The notes: a model not told the origin generated them from the letters alone. A stretch of 64,000 nt of DNA from a methanogenic archaeon mixed culture ISO4-G1 (GCA_001563305.1 CP013703.1:682001-746000); one strand, 5' to 3'; shown: positions 7,560 to 17,508, counted from the first letter of the stretch. Numbers and translations are program-made.

Positions 7560-9376
7560 CCCTTCACCCCCGCGATTTCCAGCAGTTTGTCCACATCCAT
7601 GTTCTCCTCGAACGTCCTGGCCAGCTTGACCAGGTTCTCCTCGATTATGACGTCGTAATCCCTCGTATCCGACGTGTCCACGGGGACGCCGTTGTGCTTC
7701 ACGAACGAGAGGAAGTACTTCCTGAATGCGGGCTTGTCGAAGATGCCGTGCTGATATGTTCCGAACGTCAATTCATCCTCGCGGACGGAGCCCTCCGGGA
7801 GCGGATCCGATTTGAACCTGTCCAGATAGACCAGGGGCTTCTCGTTCACCTCGGAGATCCCCATATGGAGCTCGTATCCCGTGATGTAACCTCCGTCGCC
7901 CACGGCGAGCTTCCCTTCGTTCTGCACGATCTGCTTGGAGTATTCGCCGAATCTGGTGACGTTGTCGAAGAATCCCAGTCCGTCGTAGACCTTCTGTTTC
8001 CCCCCTTCGATGCCGCTGCTGTCGTCCAGGACCCTCCCCATCATCTGGTACCCTCCGCAGATCCCCACGATGGGGATCCTCTTCCACAGCTTCCTGATGC
8101 CGTCGGCGATGCCGTTCTCCTGCATCCAGATGTAGTCGGAAACGGTGTTCTTGGTACCGGGCATGACTATGGCGTCCACGCCTTCCAGGTCGGACGCCTT
8201 CTCAATGTAGACGATGGAGACGTTCTCCAGAACCAAAGGATCCAGGTCCGTGAAGTTCGCCATGCGCGGGAACTTCACCACGCCGATCAGCGTCTTGCCG
8301 TCCCCTTTCCTGTGCACTCCCCTGAGTGCCTCGGAATCCTCGCTGGGGAGGTCCACGTCGGCGTGGGGGATTATCCCTATGACGGGAACGCCGCAGATCC
8401 TCTCCAGCTCTTCGGCGCCGGGCCTCATCCTCTCCGGATCCCCTCTAACGTTGTTCAGTATGATGCCCTTGATCCTCTTCCTGTCCTTCTCGGGAATGAG
8501 TTCCACGGTCCCCAGCGCATAGGCGAAGGAACCTCCCCATTCCACGTTGACCACGAGTATGACATTGGCATCGGCGATGTCTGCCGCACGCATGTTGGCG
8601 ATGTCCTTGTCGTAGATGTTGATCTCCGCCGGGGAACCCGCTCCCTCCATGACCACGCAGTCGTACCTGTCCTTCAGGAACTCCACGTGCTCCTTGACTA
8701 TCTGAATCCCGGGGCCGGGCACGAACTCGTTGTAGTAGCCGTTGACGTCGTAATCCGCGAATGGCTGCCCGCAGACCATGACCTGCGATACCGTATCGCC
8801 TTTTGGCTTCAGCAGTATCGGGTTCATGTGCGCATCGGGATTGGTGATGCCTGCGGCCTTGGCCTGCAGGACCTGTATCATGGCGATCTCCGCGCCGTGC
8901 CTGGTGACCTTGGAGTTGAGGCTCATGTTCTGCGATTTGAACGGTGCCACAAGGAACCCTTTGTCGGCGAGGATCCTGCAGATGGCAGCCACCGTTACGG
9001 ATTTCCCGGCATCGGATGTGGCACCGACGACCATCAGGGCCTTGCCCTTCTTCCACAGTTTTGCTTTAGCATCCCTGAAGATGTCGTCGAAGCGGGGGTC
9101 CTTGGCGTCGGTTATGCCCAATCTCTTGATCTCGGAATAGATGAAGCTGACGACCTCCGGCCTGTGTATGAAAAGGCAGTCGGAGCAGTTCCAGACGGGG
9201 CCATGCCTGCCTTGGAGCTCCCAGCCGAAGGTGGTATCGTTGCACGGATAGAACGGACAGTAGCAGAAGGAACAATCCTGGCCTCTGAAATGGGCGGGGT
9301 GGTAGGGACATTCGTGGTTGGAGCCGATCTGGCCCCTCGCCATCTCCTCGTTGACCTTCTTGACGATCTTGTCCAT
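7556..9376 (-). CDS. cobQ: Cobyric acid synthase with N-terminal Cys-rich domain
   Basis: CobQ amidates four carboxylates of adenosylcobyrinic acid a,c-diamide with glutamine nitrogen to give adenosylcobyric acid, needed for the corrinoids of methyl-transfer methanogenesis. Domains in order: about residues 15-95, a Cys-rich segment (CPYHPAHFRGQDCSFCYC, then WNCSDCLFIHRP) resembling the small Cys-rich domain PF04071; the synthetase domain with P-loop GATSDAGKSVT and FKSQNMSLNS; and the glutaminase with nucleophile IVGICGGYQMMG and catalytic His in GTYQHGIFD. The ATG at 9376 is used; a TTG eight codons upstream is in frame and neither has a clear Shine-Dalgarno, so the mRNA may be nearly leaderless. 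The next gene overlaps by four bases. Stop TGA. Confidence 0.93.
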   Translation of the reverse strand: MDKIVKKVNEEMARGQIGSNHECPYHPAHFRGQDCSFCYCPFYPCNDTTFGWELQGRHGPVWNCSDCLFIHRPEVVSFIYSEIKRLGITDAKDPRFDDIFRDAKAKLWKKGKALMVVGATSDAGKSVTVAAICRILADKGFLVAPFKSQNMSLNSKVTRHGAEIAMIQVLQAKAAGITNPDAHMNPILLKPKGDTVSQVMVCGQPFADYDVNGYYNEFVPGPGIQIVKEHVEFLKDRYDCVVMEGAGSPAEINIYDKDIANMRAADIADANVILVVNVEWGGSFAYALGTVELIPEKDRKRIKGIILNNVRGDPERMRPGAEELERICGVPVIGIIPHADVDLPSEDSEALRGVHRKGDGKTLIGVVKFPRMANFTDLDPLVLENVSIVYIEKASDLEGVDAIVMPGTKNTVSDYIWMQENGIADGIRKLWKRIPIVGICGGYQMMGRVLDDSSGIEGGKQKVYDGLGFFDNVTRFGEYSKQIVQNEGKLAVGDGGYITGYELHMGISEVNEKPLVYLDRFKSDPLPEGSVREDELTFGTYQHGIFDKPAFRKYFLSFVKHNGVPVDTSDTRDYDVIIEENLVKLARTFEENMDVDKLLEIAGVKG

Positions 9377-9456
9377 GCTATCGTTGGAGGATATCGTCAA
9401 TCAGGGTTAAATGACTACGGTCAAGCATTTTATTGGAATCATTAAAAAAGTGGTAT

Positions 9457-9480
9457 GAAAAAAGACGAAACTGTCTTCGT
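9457..9480 (-). terminator. Hairpin plus U-tract after the UvrD-like gene
   Basis: Directly after the TAA of the helicase gene, the minus strand reads ACGAA, a 6-nt loop and TTCGT, followed within three bases by a run of six to seven T. The short stem and U-tract fit a transcription terminator closing the four-gene helicase operon. Confidence 0.5.
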
Positions 9481-11847
9481 TTAGATAACGTATCCGGATC
9501 TGCCCTCGTACAACCAAGCCTTTCTGTTGTTAGTTGCTTTAATCGGGATAGTGGGCTTGAATTTGAATCCCATCTTTTTAAGTTCGTCAATATCAGAGGA
9601 GATTTCCATACCCCCTATAATGAACAGCTTTCCATGGTTATCTCTGTTATCGACTAACCGATCCCCTAGTCCAACCTGTTTAATTGCAGCGACTACATCA
9701 AGATTATGATAATCATTTGGAATTACTCTATTATCTGGATTATACCGTTGCTGTATGGATGAGCGTTCTAAAGCTTTTTTCACTCTGGCATCATCATCAG
9801 ATTCCATTGGCGATTTGACTATTCTGGAATCTTCGATATAATCATTTGATGAGTTTAGGAGTTCATAGTGTTCTCTTTCAAATTCTGCTATGAAGGGGGA
9901 AGGGTTTGTATACGTTATTATCAGATTCATCTTAGCACGGGTTATGGCCACATAGGCTAGTTTTCTGTAGTCTGATATTTCCTCGCGCAGTGCATCTTCA
10001 ATACTATCTACTGCAAGGGAATCTGCGCTTTTTCTTTTTTTGATGTTATTGATGATACTTTCTTCAGATTTAGGATACGTTCCTTTGTTGAATGAGGGTA
10101 TGATGACATTCGTGAATCCAAGACCCTTTGCTTTGTGTATCGTAGAAATTTTAACCCCAGGCTTCATGATTGTCGCTCCAGGCTCACCTATTATACAAAC
10201 AGATTCCTTCGTTTGGCTTGATATGAGAGAAAAGTATGATTTAACCATCGTGTTAGTGGGCAGGATGATGGCTGTAGTCATATTTTTGCCAGAAAAAGCA
10301 TTGATTATGGACAGTATGTAGTCGTTTTCGTCTATTCTATCACGGCAGCTGACAACACGGGGGACTGTACCCTCAATATCCGACATGATGTTGTCATATC
10401 TGTCTTCTTCATCCAGTGCCTGATCATCTATACGTTTCAGATCATTAGCAAATTCATCAATCTGTCTGGTACTGCGGAAGGTCATATCCAGTTTCTTTAC
10501 AGAAGTGTTAATTCCAGCATCTTTTTTGAATGACCATTGGTAACCATACAGTGATTGGTTTCTATCCATTGCAATGTACATTTTGGGTGCTATATTCAAA
10601 CAAGCGAATATCCTTATATCTGCAAGAGATATGTCCTGACATTCGTCGATTAATATGTACCGATGAAGATAATCACCAAGTTTGTTTGATGACAATATCT
10701 TGCGTTTTTTATCCTGTTCTTTTTCACCAATATTAGTCAATCCGGGAATGAGGATCAAAGCGGACTGCATAAACTCTATTTTCTTTTTTATTTCCTGGAC
10801 GTCATGTTTGCTCCTAAAAATACTGATTTCACCAGACCACAGCCCATTGATGCTGGGAGGTAATAGGGGATTATTTTTCGAACACATGCTGAAATCATAG
10901 GCGTCTTTATAAGAGCTGTTGCCGAGTTCATGTCTTAAGCGTATTGCCAGATCATTGACTAGTGCTATTTCTTCGTCTGTTATTGTTGCCCATTTTTTAG
11001 TGTTCCCCAGGTCTAGTTTACTGCATATTTGTTGAATTTTTCCAATTAAAATCTTGGTTTCATCATCTATATCATTGGAAGATGGTATTGAAATATCCGC
11101 ATCTACCACTGTAGGTGGACCGAGGAGTTTTTCGAGTTTTTTGAGTGCAACAGCATGAATACGATCCCACTCGTAGAGTTTGTTTTCGAATAGGTATTTG
11201 TTATAAGTGATCATGAGGTCGAAAGCGGCTCTTCTGCCAGAATTGCTCATACGTGTTTTATATTTCTTGCATCTGCCTTTTCTATCCATCAAAAGATATT
11301 TTTCACGATCTTCCTCATCAGCTATTCCGTTAGTAAACATCCATTTTAGCTCATCCACCCAGAATTCAGCATCTAAATCGTATGAATGGTGATGATATGG
11401 ATATTTTCTGTAAGTGTCCAGTATTTCATTTATAACCAAAATGCGCCCTTTGTCTAGAATTTGTTGAAATCCTTTAGGAACGCATTCGAGAGAATAACAG
11501 ATTTCTGAGATGTATTTTTTGATACTATATACCCCAATCTCGCCTTCTTCTCCGGGGGATCCAGCAACAGAGATGCCATTCGCTTCAAGTAGTTCTATCA
11601 TGGCATCATGGAGGCTCCTAGTGTACACAAAGATGCAGATTTGAGGCTTTTTGTCGCTTGGAGGATAATCGATCAGCAGATTTTTTGCTATTTTAGCAAG
11701 GATGAGTGTTTTACCGGATCCAGCCGTTCCTTTGATCAAAAGCGAACTTGCACCAGAATAATTGACGCACTCTACTTGTCTGCCTTTGAGTTCAATTTGC
11801 TCTCCGAACTCGTTGTTCATCTCGACAGTTTTATCCCCAGTAGCCAT
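9481..11847 (-). CDS. UvrD/Rep-like superfamily 1 helicase
   Basis: A 788-residue SF1A DNA helicase. Visible motifs: Walker A GTAGSGKT at about 40-47, motif II LIDECQDISLADI near 400, motif III-like AMDRNQSLYGYQWSFKKDAG, motif IV FRSTRQI, motif V STIHKAKGLGFTNVIIPSF and motif VI LAYVAITRAKMNL. The N-terminus and the roughly 130 residues after motif VI have no nuclease signature I can see. It is the last gene of a four-gene operon with AddA-like, AddB-like and 61-aa proteins, all AT-rich compared with the core genes to the left, suggesting acquisition by transfer. A DNA-end processing or defence role is inferred from the operon. Stop TAA. Confidence 0.9.
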   Translation of the reverse strand: MATGDKTVEMNNEFGEQIELKGRQVECVNYSGASSLLIKGTAGSGKTLILAKIAKNLLIDYPPSDKKPQICIFVYTRSLHDAMIELLEANGISVAGSPGEEGEIGVYSIKKYISEICYSLECVPKGFQQILDKGRILVINEILDTYRKYPYHHHSYDLDAEFWVDELKWMFTNGIADEEDREKYLLMDRKGRCKKYKTRMSNSGRRAAFDLMITYNKYLFENKLYEWDRIHAVALKKLEKLLGPPTVVDADISIPSSNDIDDETKILIGKIQQICSKLDLGNTKKWATITDEEIALVNDLAIRLRHELGNSSYKDAYDFSMCSKNNPLLPPSINGLWSGEISIFRSKHDVQEIKKKIEFMQSALILIPGLTNIGEKEQDKKRKILSSNKLGDYLHRYILIDECQDISLADIRIFACLNIAPKMYIAMDRNQSLYGYQWSFKKDAGINTSVKKLDMTFRSTRQIDEFANDLKRIDDQALDEEDRYDNIMSDIEGTVPRVVSCRDRIDENDYILSIINAFSGKNMTTAIILPTNTMVKSYFSLISSQTKESVCIIGEPGATIMKPGVKISTIHKAKGLGFTNVIIPSFNKGTYPKSEESIINNIKKRKSADSLAVDSIEDALREEISDYRKLAYVAITRAKMNLIITYTNPSPFIAEFEREHYELLNSSNDYIEDSRIVKSPMESDDDARVKKALERSSIQQRYNPDNRVIPNDYHNLDVVAAIKQVGLGDRLVDNRDNHGKLFIIGGMEISSDIDELKKMGFKFKPTIPIKATNNRKAWLYEGRSGYVI

Positions 11848-11903
11848 GGTGCTTCTCCAAGTGAATGTTGGATGTTTTTAGAGATATATCGATTTATTTG
11901 GTT

Positions 11904-12089
11904 TTAGAGTTTGAAATCATGTAACTTGTTATACGCCTCACTGTCCTCACTAACAAATCCTTCTGTAATGGACTTCTTGGGCGCTATGTCCTTCCTGATC
12001 TTAACTACCATGCTAAAGGTATCCCCAGCAGTGCCTTTGACTCCAAACCATCTGGAAACAATTTCGTCCCAATACTCAACGTCAATCAT
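11904..12089 (-). CDS. Small operon protein, 61 aa
   Basis: No family recognised. The 61-residue acidic/basic mixed protein starts MIDVEYWDEIVSRWFGVKG and ends in HDFKL. It has no membrane segment or cysteine. Its start codon overlaps the stop of the AddB-like gene (ATGA), and it lies 56 bases upstream of the UvrD-like gene on the same strand. The overlap is good evidence that it is translated. It may be a small partner of the neighbouring helicases. Stop TAA. Confidence 0.65.
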   Translation of the reverse strand: MIDVEYWDEIVSRWFGVKGTAGDTFSMVVKIRKDIAPKKSITEGFVSEDSEAYNKLHDFKL

Positions 12090-14599
12090 GCGATGCCTCC
12101 TTTAGACTCTCTCCCGCGGTCTATAGGCTGGTGTGCATGAATGCAATGATCTGAATGGGCACAATACATACAAACAAAAGATAAGCTGTCGGCAAGTTTT
12201 TTGTTCGGGTCGATATTATCTGCATTGATGCCAGATTCCTGTTTTAAGAATGATTTCATAGCAGGGGGGTACTTAATGGTAAGACGCTTATCGGAATAGT
12301 CAGAATCGTTGAATCTGGTGGTTGAATTGTTCTTGTCAGAATCTGAGAAATCGCGGATCTGACGTTTCTCAATTGTGAGAAGATTGGGAAACAGGGAAAG
12401 AACGTTGTTTTCTGCCTCATGTTGATTGCCCGTAAGCCCAGATATGACCTTAATAAGCCCTCCGATAGCGAAGCTGAGTTGGAAATCAGAATTGAATGTT
12501 GGATATCTGGCCAAAATATACCCGTAGATGTATTTCGATGGACATATGGACAGATCTGCTCTAATTTCTGGGAACAGAACGCTTCTATCTATTTTGAATG
12601 GTTTCACACGGCAAGTTTGTGGTGGAATTGATTTTATGGTGTTGGATGTGATTTTATGTTTTGTTCTTTTCTCTATGGTTATCCTCGTCATTTCTGAGAT
12701 GAGGCCGATGTAGGGTGAAGCAACGGCAAGTTTTCCATTGTTGTCTGAAATCCACGATATGGTTATGGATTCATTGAAAAAACCGGAATAGAATATGAAT
12801 CTATTGTTGGATTTGCCAGACAGAGTGACATGAATAAGATACTCAATGAGTGTTTCGTCAGCGTGTGAATTTTTGATGTTTGTAATACAATCTTTTGTCA
12901 AAGGCCATACGAAATCCTTAGTCGATCCCGGAAGTCTTTCTACATCCGATAGGCAAATGTGTATCTTTTTGTTCGAGAGTTCACTCCCATACAATTCGTA
13001 GAGCGGATGCACCATACCAAAATCCTCATCGCCATCGGAATCCATCTCATTAGACAGATAATATTGGAACGCGTTGGAAATGTCACTGGGAAAGAATGAC
13101 GATTCGTAAGGTGAATCAGACAATCTATCTAGAAGATCCATGATTGCCCTCCTCTCTTTCATTTGCGATTCTGTTACTGATTCTCCACGTTTCTCGATTA
13201 TATCCATCAGTTTTTTAACATGATCTTGGATTCTAGCCGGCCCTCCATCTTCAAACAGTATTCTGGACATGTCGATGACGCTCCCTATCATGGACATAAC
13301 ATCATCGATGCGCTCTTCTTCAACCGAGAACATACTAAACGGTGTGAATGGGTCTCCGAGTACATTTTCCCACCTACGTACGTAATCATTATCAGAGTTA
13401 CTTCTGAATTTAGAAATAATATCGGAGCGAATCACTCTTAGATCTGACAAGCGAATTTCCCAATCCTCGAGGGTAATACAGCCACTGAAAAACGGTGCTA
13501 TATAATCCAGTTCACGAAGATAACTGTTAGAGTCTCTGTCTTCGCAGGGGACCCAACCTGAGGCGAAACAACGTCTTAGCAATTCAATATCTAATTTGAT
13601 GCTTTGTGAATTTTGATCCCACATTTCATAAAGAGTGTGTATGAACTTTCCTATAGGATATGATAAGATAGTTCTCTTATTATAGAACTCAGGGTAGAAG
13701 TTCTTGAGTATATCATTGGACGAGTCGGGGTCGGCGGAGAAGAAAATTGTTGTTTCTAAATCATCCTCGATGTCTTCAACGAAATCAATCAATGTTGGAT
13801 ACTCGACCAGATTGATGGAGTCGGCAGTGGTATTCCTACCTTCGAACACTTCACCGAAGGTGTTAAAGGCCACATCTTCAGACTGAATCCATTGATCTTG
13901 AGGAGGGTAGCCCATGTATTCAGAATAGGTTGTTGATAACACACTTTCTGTGTTGCGGTATTTTTCAGTGAACGGGATAAGCATAATAAGCTCAATTCCG
14001 GCGTATTCTATCATACGGAAGAGTCTTTCCTGGATTGGTGTGATATACGTAAAAGTGTGTATAACTATTCTATTAATATTTTGGCAACAGAAAACTTTCC
14101 GGAGCAAAGAGCACATTACTTCCTCTTCAAGGAACTCGGACATAGTCGATCTGAAATTTAGGATTGTGGAAGGTTCCACAAGCAGCCGATTCCATATATC
14201 GACCATTAATTGAATGTTTCTATCTTTTGAAATGACCATTTCGGGAGTAACCATCGACTCCTCAAGTAATTCGATTGCTGATAGAATTCTAAAACCTTCT
14301 TTTCTACATCCTTCCAGCCAAGTGCGGTCGTCCTTGGATTCAGTGCGCTCTATGAGTGAGTTGATAAACTCTGATACTCTGGCTAAATCATGAACCCAGG
14401 TCTGTGTCGAGTACCAGGCAGGGCAGATTTTCTTAAGAATATCGTTTGGTGTCAGTATATGTTCGAAATAGCCTGCAGACAACAGGCTCCGTTTTAGACT
14501 GCTGGTGATTGCAATCTGGGGTAATGATTTAATATCGTTATAGAACGGGAGTTTGGGAATATTCTCAACACAGGAGTACGTATAGACTTTTCTCGACAT
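12086..14599 (-). CDS. AddB-like helicase-nuclease subunit, nuclease residues not visible
   Basis: An 837-residue protein that I read as AddB-like on context and C-terminal architecture. No Walker A motif is visible in the N-terminal part, as in the inactive-helicase AddB/RexB subunits. Near the C-terminus a Cys in ADLSICPSKYIYGY is followed about 120 residues later by FVCMYCAHSDHC, a C-x2-C-x5-C cluster. One upstream Cys plus this triad is the arrangement that holds the 4Fe-4S staple of AddB and Cas4 nucleases. The usual PD-(D/E)XK pattern between them (H, D, then E/D-x-K) is not apparent, so the nuclease may be inactive with the Fe-S fold kept. A Shine-Dalgarno-like GGGGGTACGAGG precedes the ATG. 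It overlaps the AddA-like gene by about 105 bases. Stop TGA. Confidence 0.65.
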   Translation of the reverse strand: MSRKVYTYSCVENIPKLPFYNDIKSLPQIAITSSLKRSLLSAGYFEHILTPNDILKKICPAWYSTQTWVHDLARVSEFINSLIERTESKDDRTWLEGCRKEGFRILSAIELLEESMVTPEMVISKDRNIQLMVDIWNRLLVEPSTILNFRSTMSEFLEEEVMCSLLRKVFCCQNINRIVIHTFTYITPIQERLFRMIEYAGIELIMLIPFTEKYRNTESVLSTTYSEYMGYPPQDQWIQSEDVAFNTFGEVFEGRNTTADSINLVEYPTLIDFVEDIEDDLETTIFFSADPDSSNDILKNFYPEFYNKRTILSYPIGKFIHTLYEMWDQNSQSIKLDIELLRRCFASGWVPCEDRDSNSYLRELDYIAPFFSGCITLEDWEIRLSDLRVIRSDIISKFRSNSDNDYVRRWENVLGDPFTPFSMFSVEEERIDDVMSMIGSVIDMSRILFEDGGPARIQDHVKKLMDIIEKRGESVTESQMKERRAIMDLLDRLSDSPYESSFFPSDISNAFQYYLSNEMDSDGDEDFGMVHPLYELYGSELSNKKIHICLSDVERLPGSTKDFVWPLTKDCITNIKNSHADETLIEYLIHVTLSGKSNNRFIFYSGFFNESITISWISDNNGKLAVASPYIGLISEMTRITIEKRTKHKITSNTIKSIPPQTCRVKPFKIDRSVLFPEIRADLSICPSKYIYGYILARYPTFNSDFQLSFAIGGLIKVISGLTGNQHEAENNVLSLFPNLLTIEKRQIRDFSDSDKNNSTTRFNDSDYSDKRLTIKYPPAMKSFLKQESGINADNIDPNKKLADSLSFVCMYCAHSDHCIHAHQPIDRGRESKGGIA

Positions 14600-17055
14600 C
14601 CTCGTACCCCCTTGGGCCCAGTAGTTTTGAACTCGTCCAATATCCTATACCATGAATATCTTTCCTCATCTGCCCAAGTTAGGAAGCAAATGAGTTTTTC
14701 TTTCGCTCTAGTCATAGCAACATATAGGAGCCTAGATTCTTCTTCATAGCTGCGTTGAATGTCCTCGTTGTATATTTGATCCACATAGTTATTTCTTAAA
14801 TGCTCAGTAATTTCAATATCTCCTTTTCCACTGCCCTTTGTTTTAACGAATTCCCAGCCTACCCTTTTGTAGTCTTTACTGATGAGCAGATGAGTGGAGG
14901 GTTGAAGATTTACGAATGTATCGTAGGGGATAACCACTGTATCAAATTCAAGTCCTTTTGCTTTATGGATGGTCATGCAGTATATGCAATCTCCGTCGAA
15001 ATCTTCTATCTCGGCTTCTTTTTCATCCCTGTTGGAAACTATTGCGTATTTTAAGTACTCAAAGATTTCGTAAAGACTTGTGTAATCTCCAGACAATTGA
15101 TTCTGGAGAATTTCCATGATGCGGCTGACATTGGCCATGTATTGGTTAGATTCAATCAATAGAGTGGATTCCGAGATCTCCCCTTCGCCTTTTTTCAACT
15201 TTATGTAGTTACCAACAACGTCTTCATCAACAAGCATTTTTTTAATTACAGATATTGCCGGCTGGTATCTGAACATTTTCATATATCTGTCCCAGTTCGT
15301 CTTTGAAACGTATTTCTCGTCCATGGTTGCATTAAGTAATGTCCTATCACCGTTCAATGATGATAGTTCGGTTAAATCGATGATTTCATTTAGCGATGAA
15401 TATGGGCCTATCAGATAATTGTACATGGTCAGCGGATCCCTGCCGAACACGAATGATGATATCATATGGTAGAAGTCTTTGGCAGCTTGTGTAGAATATA
15501 GTCCCAAATTGCGTTTGACCATAATGGGCAATGGAGTTTTTCCTGGTGGACAGCATGCTTTATAAACGCGATCGAGTTGCGAGTTAAATCTGACAAGAAC
15601 CGCAATCTTCTTGTTAGTCCCTTTTGATAGGTGTAATTCTTTATCTAGAATATCATAGAGTTTCGCATCGGATTGCTTCGATTTGACTTCCAAGGCTAAA
15701 AAAGATCCTTTAATTGGATGGCAGGCTGTGGGTTTTTCTGTATATTCGAGAAGTTGTCCAGAGGACATTTTCTTGAATATTGGGTCTATTGCATTTATTA
15801 CAGCAGGTGAGGTACGATAGTTGTTGATAAGTGTATATTCAGTTGGTTGTCCAATACCTAATTTGTCTAGTTTTTGCTTTAAAACTTCAAATGAACTCTC
15901 ATTTGCTCCTCTGAAGCGATAGATGCTTTGCTTTGAATCTCCGACGACAAAAAGGGAGAGGCCCGTGAGGAGAACTAGTTTGGCAGCCATGTTAATTTGA
16001 GCATTATTCGAATCCTGGAATTCGTCAATGAAGAGATATTTCAGACCCAGGTCTGAGACATTAGAATGGATATTGTCCAAAAGTTCATTTAATTCTCTAA
16101 CCGACTCGGACATCATGATCGAGTCCGTGTGTTGTTTATACGATTCATAATCATCCTCTAGTTTTTTGATAGATGATCTCATTTTCTCTTGTAAAGTGGT
16201 CGAATTGGGGTCATTTGTAATTCCCCAATCAAGGGATGCAATTTCCTTTGGAGATAATCCCAATTGTACGAGTTTGTTCCAGAAACTTACTATGGTTTCA
16301 TTGGCTTCATATAAGTGAAGTCCCAATTGTTGTTTTACTTTCTTTTCTGGGTTAGATTCTGTATCTAAAATCTTTTTTCCCATCTCCTTTTGGATATAGG
16401 AGTGGGATTGTACAGAAATATCATGTCCGAATCCTCTTGAAACGCCGATACGTTTCATTAAGGTCAGAGAAAAACTGTCGATGGTCGAAATTTTTATGTC
16501 TGCCTGTTCTTCAAGCAGGTTAAGATAAAAAATCTTAGCAGTCGTATCTACGGCAATATTATATCTATCCATTATTGCTTTTTGAAGTCTGGCATTCATT
16601 TGATTGGTAGCTTCGTTGGTGAAGGTTATCATCGATATGCAAGATAAACCTAGATCGCGGTGTTTGTGTACGAGATACATTATACGATCTATCATTACCG
16701 ATGTTTTCCCTGTTCCAGCACTAGCACGAACTATGAGATTAGTTTCCGGCGCATGTTCTATTACATATTGTTCATAATTGAAATCAGGAACAGATTCTGC
16801 CAGTTTGGAAAAAGCGTTAAATTGTTCTCCAATTGCCCCATCTATAATTTTGAGTTTGGATCCAGTGGGATTTGGATACAACTGAAGGAGTCTACAGGAC
16901 ATATGTTGTTTGTATTTACCCTTAAAATATTGGGGTACGCTGTTACAAAACAAGAATACTTTTATCCCGCTGGCCAGGTATTGCTCAATCTCTGACTGAA
17001 TATCTGTTATTCCATTGCAAGAGATCAGAATTGAATAGTCGGGGCCCTTCATCAT
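14494..17055 (-). CDS. AddA/UvrD-like superfamily 1 helicase
   Basis: An 853-residue SF1A helicase from the ATG at 17055; an in-frame GTG at 17097 would add 14 residues. After about 110 residues of unrecognised N-terminal sequence come RASAGTGKTS (Walker A), SMITFTNEATNQM (motif Ia), FIDEFQDSNNAQINM (motif II), VVGDSKQSIYRFRGA (motif III), NNYRTSP (motif IV), TIHKAKGLEFDTVVIPYD (motif V) and LLYVAMTRAKEKL (motif VI). The sequence ends about 60 residues after motif VI, so the C-terminal nuclease domain of true AddA is absent. It heads the operon, followed by the AddB-like, small and UvrD-like genes. AT-rich codon use differs from the core flanks. A TATA-like ATTTAATG lies near 17100. Stop TAA. 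Confidence 0.85.
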   Translation of the reverse strand: MMKGPDYSILISCNGITDIQSEIEQYLASGIKVFLFCNSVPQYFKGKYKQHMSCRLLQLYPNPTGSKLKIIDGAIGEQFNAFSKLAESVPDFNYEQYVIEHAPETNLIVRASAGTGKTSVMIDRIMYLVHKHRDLGLSCISMITFTNEATNQMNARLQKAIMDRYNIAVDTTAKIFYLNLLEEQADIKISTIDSFSLTLMKRIGVSRGFGHDISVQSHSYIQKEMGKKILDTESNPEKKVKQQLGLHLYEANETIVSFWNKLVQLGLSPKEIASLDWGITNDPNSTTLQEKMRSSIKKLEDDYESYKQHTDSIMMSESVRELNELLDNIHSNVSDLGLKYLFIDEFQDSNNAQINMAAKLVLLTGLSLFVVGDSKQSIYRFRGANESSFEVLKQKLDKLGIGQPTEYTLINNYRTSPAVINAIDPIFKKMSSGQLLEYTEKPTACHPIKGSFLALEVKSKQSDAKLYDILDKELHLSKGTNKKIAVLVRFNSQLDRVYKACCPPGKTPLPIMVKRNLGLYSTQAAKDFYHMISSFVFGRDPLTMYNYLIGPYSSLNEIIDLTELSSLNGDRTLLNATMDEKYVSKTNWDRYMKMFRYQPAISVIKKMLVDEDVVGNYIKLKKGEGEISESTLLIESNQYMANVSRIMEILQNQLSGDYTSLYEIFEYLKYAIVSNRDEKEAEIEDFDGDCIYCMTIHKAKGLEFDTVVIPYDTFVNLQPSTHLLISKDYKRVGWEFVKTKGSGKGDIEITEHLRNNYVDQIYNEDIQRSYEEESRLLYVAMTRAKEKLICFLTWADEERYSWYRILDEFKTTGPKGVRGCREKSIRTPVLRIFPNSRSITILNHYPRLQSPAV

Positions 17056-17205
17056 ATAGAAGATGGTGCAGCACTTATTTGTATTATTCAGAGGCACATT
17101 AAATGTGATTGTCTAGTTATTGTATGTCAAGGAGACTGACAGATATCCTTTCTACGCACAGATTATGTAGAACACAATAAAAATTGTAATAAGAATAATG
17201 ATGTG

Positions 17206-17508
17206 ATGTCCGAATTCTACATCGTTCCCAATGAGAAGTTGGCCAGAATGGAGTTGGAGCTCAATTGCAAAAGCTGTATTATGAATCCTTCGGAATTAAC
17301 CTCAGGGAAGAAAGAGCGTGTTCTCATATCATGTCTCACGTTCGGAGTTCCGGTCGTGACATTCTATACCGACGACGGCAGGAAGATCAAATGCGACAGG
17401 TACAGGTGCAGTCAGTGCGGAAAGGTCCTTAGGGTTAATTCCTGGACGCACACCTGCTGGAAGTGTGGTGGGTACATGGACACCCTTCCAACGATATGCT
17501 GGGATTAA
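17206..17508 (+). CDS. Small double zinc-ribbon protein
   Basis: A 100-residue protein of unknown role. A first Cys pair lies in LNCKSCIMNP. The C-terminal third reads YRCSQCGKVLRVN then HTCWKCGGYM, two C-x2-C knuckles about 14 residues apart that form a plausible zinc ribbon. The ATG at 17206 is used; a GTG one codon earlier is also in frame. It is monocistronic and divergent from the helicase operon, with about 150 bases between them that presumably hold both promoters. A nucleic-acid-binding or regulatory function is a guess. Stop TAA. Confidence 0.7.
   Translation: MSEFYIVPNEKLARMELELNCKSCIMNPSELTSGKKERVLISCLTFGVPVVTFYTDDGRKIKCDRYRCSQCGKVLRVNSWTHTCWKCGGYMDTLPTICWD

Noticed and set aside
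7535-9445. Long open frame on the plus strand opposite cobQ
   Set aside because: It is antisense to a full cobyric acid synthase with all catalytic motifs; the long frame is a by-product of GC-rich codon use.
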